In this document: positions 7,093 to 9,426 of the stretch, in pieces | How positions within the stretch are numbered: the first letter of the stretch is position 1 | Layout of the letters: each line of letters begins with the position of its first letter | Source: JABWBR01 sp036741235 | GTDB taxonomy: Bacteria > Bacteroidota > Bacteroidia > Chitinophagales > Saprospiraceae | Length of the DNA: 9,426 bases | Direction: 5' to 3' | Assembly (NCBI GenBank): GCA_036741235.1 | Contig: DAINSQ010000186.1 | Coordinates: forward strand, 1 to 9,426 | Notes under the pieces: model-generated | The model's database searches: none | Told to the model about the DNA's origin: nothing | What the model saw: the letters and a program-made list of their open reading frames with translations, nothing else | Program-made: the position numbers and the translations under genes

Positions 7093-7106
7093 TATTACTA
7101 TCTTAG
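7076..7106 (+). promoter_or_regulatory. Probable promoter of the S46 peptidase gene
   Basis: TTG (7076-7078), 20 bp, then TATCTTAG (7099-7106), one base off the -7 consensus TAnnTTTG. The spacing equals that of the minus-strand promoter at 6672-6702. The start of transcription would be near 7112, about 32 nt before the ATG at 7145. The -33 TTG lies inside the octamer array, spanning the junction of two TGTCACCT units. Confidence 0.5.
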
Positions 7107-7144
7107 CCGCGAAAATCCTTTTTCCAGATAAAATCCATCATCCG

Positions 7145-9325
7145 ATGAAGAAATTGTTAGTCAGTTTACTACTGCTGGCAGTACTGGTACAAGCCAGGGC
7201 CGGCGAAGGCATGTGGCTGCCGCTGTTCCTCAAGCAGCTCAACGAAGCCGAAATGAAATCGATGGGCATGAAAATGAACGCCGAAGACATTTACAGCGTC
7301 AACAAAGGCAGCCTCAAAGACGCCATTGTCAGCTTTGGCGGCGGTTGTACGGGCGAGATCATCTCTGGCCAGGGCCTCGTGCTCACCAACCATCACTGCG
7401 GCGTGGGCTACATACAGTCGCACAGCTCCGTAGAAAAAAACTATATTGACAACGGCTTTTGGGCAAAAAGCAGGGCGGAAGAAATACCTAATCCCGGCTT
7501 GTTTGTGACATTTATTGTGCGCATGGAAGACGTAACGGCCCAGGCGCTGCAGGGCGTCACGGCGGGCATGTCGGAGCGCGACCGCCAGTCGGCCATCGAC
7601 AGAAACCTGAATACCATTCGCGCCAATGCCGCCAAAGAAAGCTATCAGGAGACCATGATACGCCCCTTCTACAAAGGCAACCAATACTTTCTGTTTATCA
7701 CTGAAACATACCGCGACGTGCGGTTGGTGGGCGCGCCTCCGGCATCTATCGGCAGCTACGGCCACGACACCGACAACTGGGTATGGCCGCGCCATGCTGC
7801 CGACTTCTCGCTGTTCCGCGTGTACGCAGGCCCCGACAACAAACCTGCTGAATACGCCGCCGATAACGTGCCGCTTCAGCCGCGCCACTTTCTTCCCATT
7901 TCGATGGATGGCGTCGCCGAAGGCGATTTCACCATGATTTTCGGTTTTCCGGGGCGTACCGACGAGTACCTGCCCGCCGTGGCCGTTGATAATATGGTCA
8001 ACGTGCTAAACCCCATCCGAATCGGCATGCGCGACAAGTCGCTGGCAGTGATCAACGAGGCCATGCGCAACAGCACCGAGGTCAAGATTCAGTACACCGC
8101 CAAGCAATCGCGCATCGCCAATGCCTGGAAAAAATGGATGGGCGAAAGCCAGGGCGTCAACCGCACAGGCGGCATTGCCAGGAAGCAACAACTGGAAGCC
8201 GATTTCCAGCGCCGCGTAGACGGCAACGCCGCCTGGAAACAATCGTACGGCGCCCTACTTACCGACTACAAGAAACTGTACGAACAGATCATGCCCTACG
8301 CCAAAACCCGCGATTATGTGAGCGAGTTGGGTGTAAACATCGAATTGTTTCAATTGGTGAGTACCCTGAATCGCTTTATCACCATCTACGATAACAACGG
8401 CGTTGCCGGCTTTGACGCCCGCAAACCGCAGCTCGTCAGCTACCTGGAAAATTTCTATGCCGATTATCGCCCTGAAATCGACAAACAGGTAATGGCGGCG
8501 TTGATGGAAGAATATTTCAACAAAGTAACCGTTGACCACCTCGATCCCTTTGCAGTAGAACAAATCGGCTTTGCGGGCAAAGATTACGACGTTTTTGCCG
8601 CCACTGTATTTGCCAAATCCATGCTCGACGACAAAGACGAGATGCTCAAGGCGCTGGAATCGTCAGATGTTTTTATTCAGCGGCTGAAATCGGACTATGC
8701 CTTTACCCTTAGCCGCAGCATCATTACCCACAACGAACAAAAAGTATTACCGGAATACAACGCCATCCGCACAAAACTTGACTTGCTGGAACGCAATTAC
8801 ATGCAGGCGCAGATGGAAGTCTTCACCGAAAAACGCTTTTACCCCGATGCCAACAGCACGCTGCGCGTTACCTACGGCAAAGCCGAAGGCTACGACGCTC
8901 GCGACGCCGTGAATTACCGCTACATGACCACCCTCGACGGAGTGATGGAAAAATACAAACCCGGCGACTACGAATTCGACGTGCCGCAGCGCCTGCGCGA
9001 GTTGCACGCGGCCAAAGACTACGGCCCCTACGGCGTAAACGGCGAGATGCCGGTGTGTTTCATCGGCTCCAACCATACCACCGGCGGCAATTCAGGCAGC
9101 CCGGCTATCGACGCCTGGGGCAACCTCATCGGCCTCAACTTCGACCGCACCTGGGAGGGCACGATGAGCGACCTCAACTACGACCCCACGATCTGCCGCA
9201 ACATCATGGTAGATGCCCGCTACCTGCTCTTTATTATCGATAAATTTGCCGGCGCCGGCCACCTGGTTCAGGAAATGAAGCTGGTGTACCCGAAGTCAAA
9301 GCCGGCTAAGAAGGGGAAGAATTGA
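7145..9325 (+). CDS. Family S46 dipeptidyl-peptidase, DPP11-like (Asp/Glu-specific type)
   Basis: A 726-residue protein, matching the 710-720 usual for S46 enzymes, which remove dipeptides from the N-terminus of peptides in the periplasm. The frame is open upstream to 6761, but the ATG at 7145 is chosen because it gives a clean signal peptide (MKKLLVSLLLLAVLVQARA) followed by the family mature start GEGMWLP. Catalytic triad by family alignment: His84 (TNHHCG), Asp220 (HAADFSLFRVY), Ser650 (GGNSGSP). Asn211-Trp212 and Asp667 fit the substrate N-terminus site. C68 and C85 fit the usual disulfide. Arg668, 18 residues after the Ser, matches Arg673 of P. gingivalis DPP11, which selects Asp/Glu at P1; DPP7 has Gly there. 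There is no T9SS tail, so the enzyme is probably periplasmic. It is transcribed away from the T9SS cluster. Confidence 0.95.
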   Translation: MKKLLVSLLLLAVLVQARAGEGMWLPLFLKQLNEAEMKSMGMKMNAEDIYSVNKGSLKDAIVSFGGGCTGEIISGQGLVLTNHHCGVGYIQSHSSVEKNYIDNGFWAKSRAEEIPNPGLFVTFIVRMEDVTAQALQGVTAGMSERDRQSAIDRNLNTIRANAAKESYQETMIRPFYKGNQYFLFITETYRDVRLVGAPPASIGSYGHDTDNWVWPRHAADFSLFRVYAGPDNKPAEYAADNVPLQPRHFLPISMDGVAEGDFTMIFGFPGRTDEYLPAVAVDNMVNVLNPIRIGMRDKSLAVINEAMRNSTEVKIQYTAKQSRIANAWKKWMGESQGVNRTGGIARKQQLEADFQRRVDGNAAWKQSYGALLTDYKKLYEQIMPYAKTRDYVSELGVNIELFQLVSTLNRFITIYDNNGVAGFDARKPQLVSYLENFYADYRPEIDKQVMAALMEEYFNKVTVDHLDPFAVEQIGFAGKDYDVFAATVFAKSMLDDKDEMLKALESSDVFIQRLKSDYAFTLSRSIITHNEQKVLPEYNAIRTKLDLLERNYMQAQMEVFTEKRFYPDANSTLRVTYGKAEGYDARDAVNYRYMTTLDGVMEKYKPGDYEFDVPQRLRELHAAKDYGPYGVNGEMPVCFIGSNHTTGGNSGSPAIDAWGNLIGLNFDRTWEGTMSDLNYDPTICRNIMVDARYLLFIIDKFAGAGHLVQEMKLVYPKSKPAKKGKN

Positions 9326-9404
9326 GGAGGGGTAACCGAGGGGGCGAGGGGGCGATTTTTGCTTTCCCTCCCTCTCTCCCTCTCCCCCTCCCTCCCTCAA
9401 CCTC
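9322..9404. repeat. Polypurine/polypyrimidine imperfect inverted repeat at the 3' end of the peptidase gene
   Basis: A purine-rich stretch with GAGGGGGC twice (9339-9354) is followed by a T5 run and a pyrimidine-rich CCCT/CTCT stretch to 9404. TTGAGG (9322-9327) pairs with CCTCAA (9395-9400), and neighbouring G and C runs pair imperfectly. The left arm begins inside the stop codon. The layout (G-rich half, T-run, C-rich half, roughly 8-bp unit) resembles the array at 6984-7092. It may act as a terminator or mRNA 3' stabiliser. The remaining bases to 9426 show no supportable gene. Confidence 0.6.
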
Positions 9405-9426
9405 AGTCTATTCCCAGCCAATGAGC

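Noticed and set aside
6761..7144. N-terminal extension of the peptidase frame (128 extra codons)
   Set aside because: The extension crosses a terminator, the octamer array and the likely promoter. The ATG at 7145 gives a proper signal peptide and the normal S46 length.
7169..7888. 239-codon minus-strand ORF opposite the peptidase gene
   Set aside because: An antisense shadow of conserved S46 sequence; its Val/Ala/His-rich composition does not resemble a real protein.
9405..9426. Start (ATG at 9421) or convergent stop (minus-strand TAG at 9410-9408) of a neighbouring gene
   Set aside because: Only a few codons are inside the window, so neither can be supported.

Overview
The window looks like chromosome from a Bacteroidota bacterium, most likely from the Saprospiria/Cytophagia side of the phylum. 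Three things point there: a PorP/SprF-family protein, a large exported protein ending in a type IX secretion (T9SS) type A sorting domain, and Bacteroidota-style promoters (TTG, about 20 bp, then TAnnTTTG-like) with no clear Shine-Dalgarno sequences. The placement below phylum level is an impression, not a demonstrated assignment.

Layout. Positions 1-6549 hold three genes on the minus strand, read right to left. First is a 1330-residue secreted multidomain protein (2557-6549): N-terminal region, nine Asp-box/BNR repeats of a VPS10/sortilin-like propeller, PKD-like domain, LamG-like domain, a further beta-rich domain and the T9SS sorting tail. After a 162-bp AT-rich gap comes a 341-residue PorP/SprF-family outer-membrane protein (1369-2394). 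Ten bases later begins a TPR-PD40 protein of the OmpA/PorE type (1-1358), whose C-terminus runs off the window. The order substrate, PorP-like, PorE/OmpA-like resembles T9SS accessory modules such as sprB-sprF, in which a surface protein is encoded beside a dedicated PorP-like partner. On the plus strand, 7145-9325 encodes a complete family S46 dipeptidyl-peptidase with a signal peptide, a full catalytic triad and an Arg at the position that marks the DPP11 (Asp/Glu-specific) type.

The 595-bp divergent intergenic region (6550-7144) is the most interesting part. On the minus side, a promoter-like element with a dyad in its spacer is followed by a short leader with two hairpins. The second is a strong intrinsic-terminator-like hairpin whose U-tract ends only 14 bp before the start codon of the secreted protein. 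No promoter fits between them, so the gene must be read through it, as in attenuation. On the plus side, a perfect -7 element, a 19-codon mini-ORF and a second strong terminator define a short unit of about 160 nt that ends well before the peptidase gene. Next comes a 109-bp inverted array of 8-bp repeats, whose last units supply the -33 element of the likely peptidase promoter. A second purine/pyrimidine inverted repeat begins at the peptidase stop codon.

Working together: the minus-strand genes plausibly make and support one cell-surface or secreted product. The S46 enzyme is a separate periplasmic function, releasing dipeptides from imported peptides. Any link between the two divergent units would be through the shared control region and is unproven.
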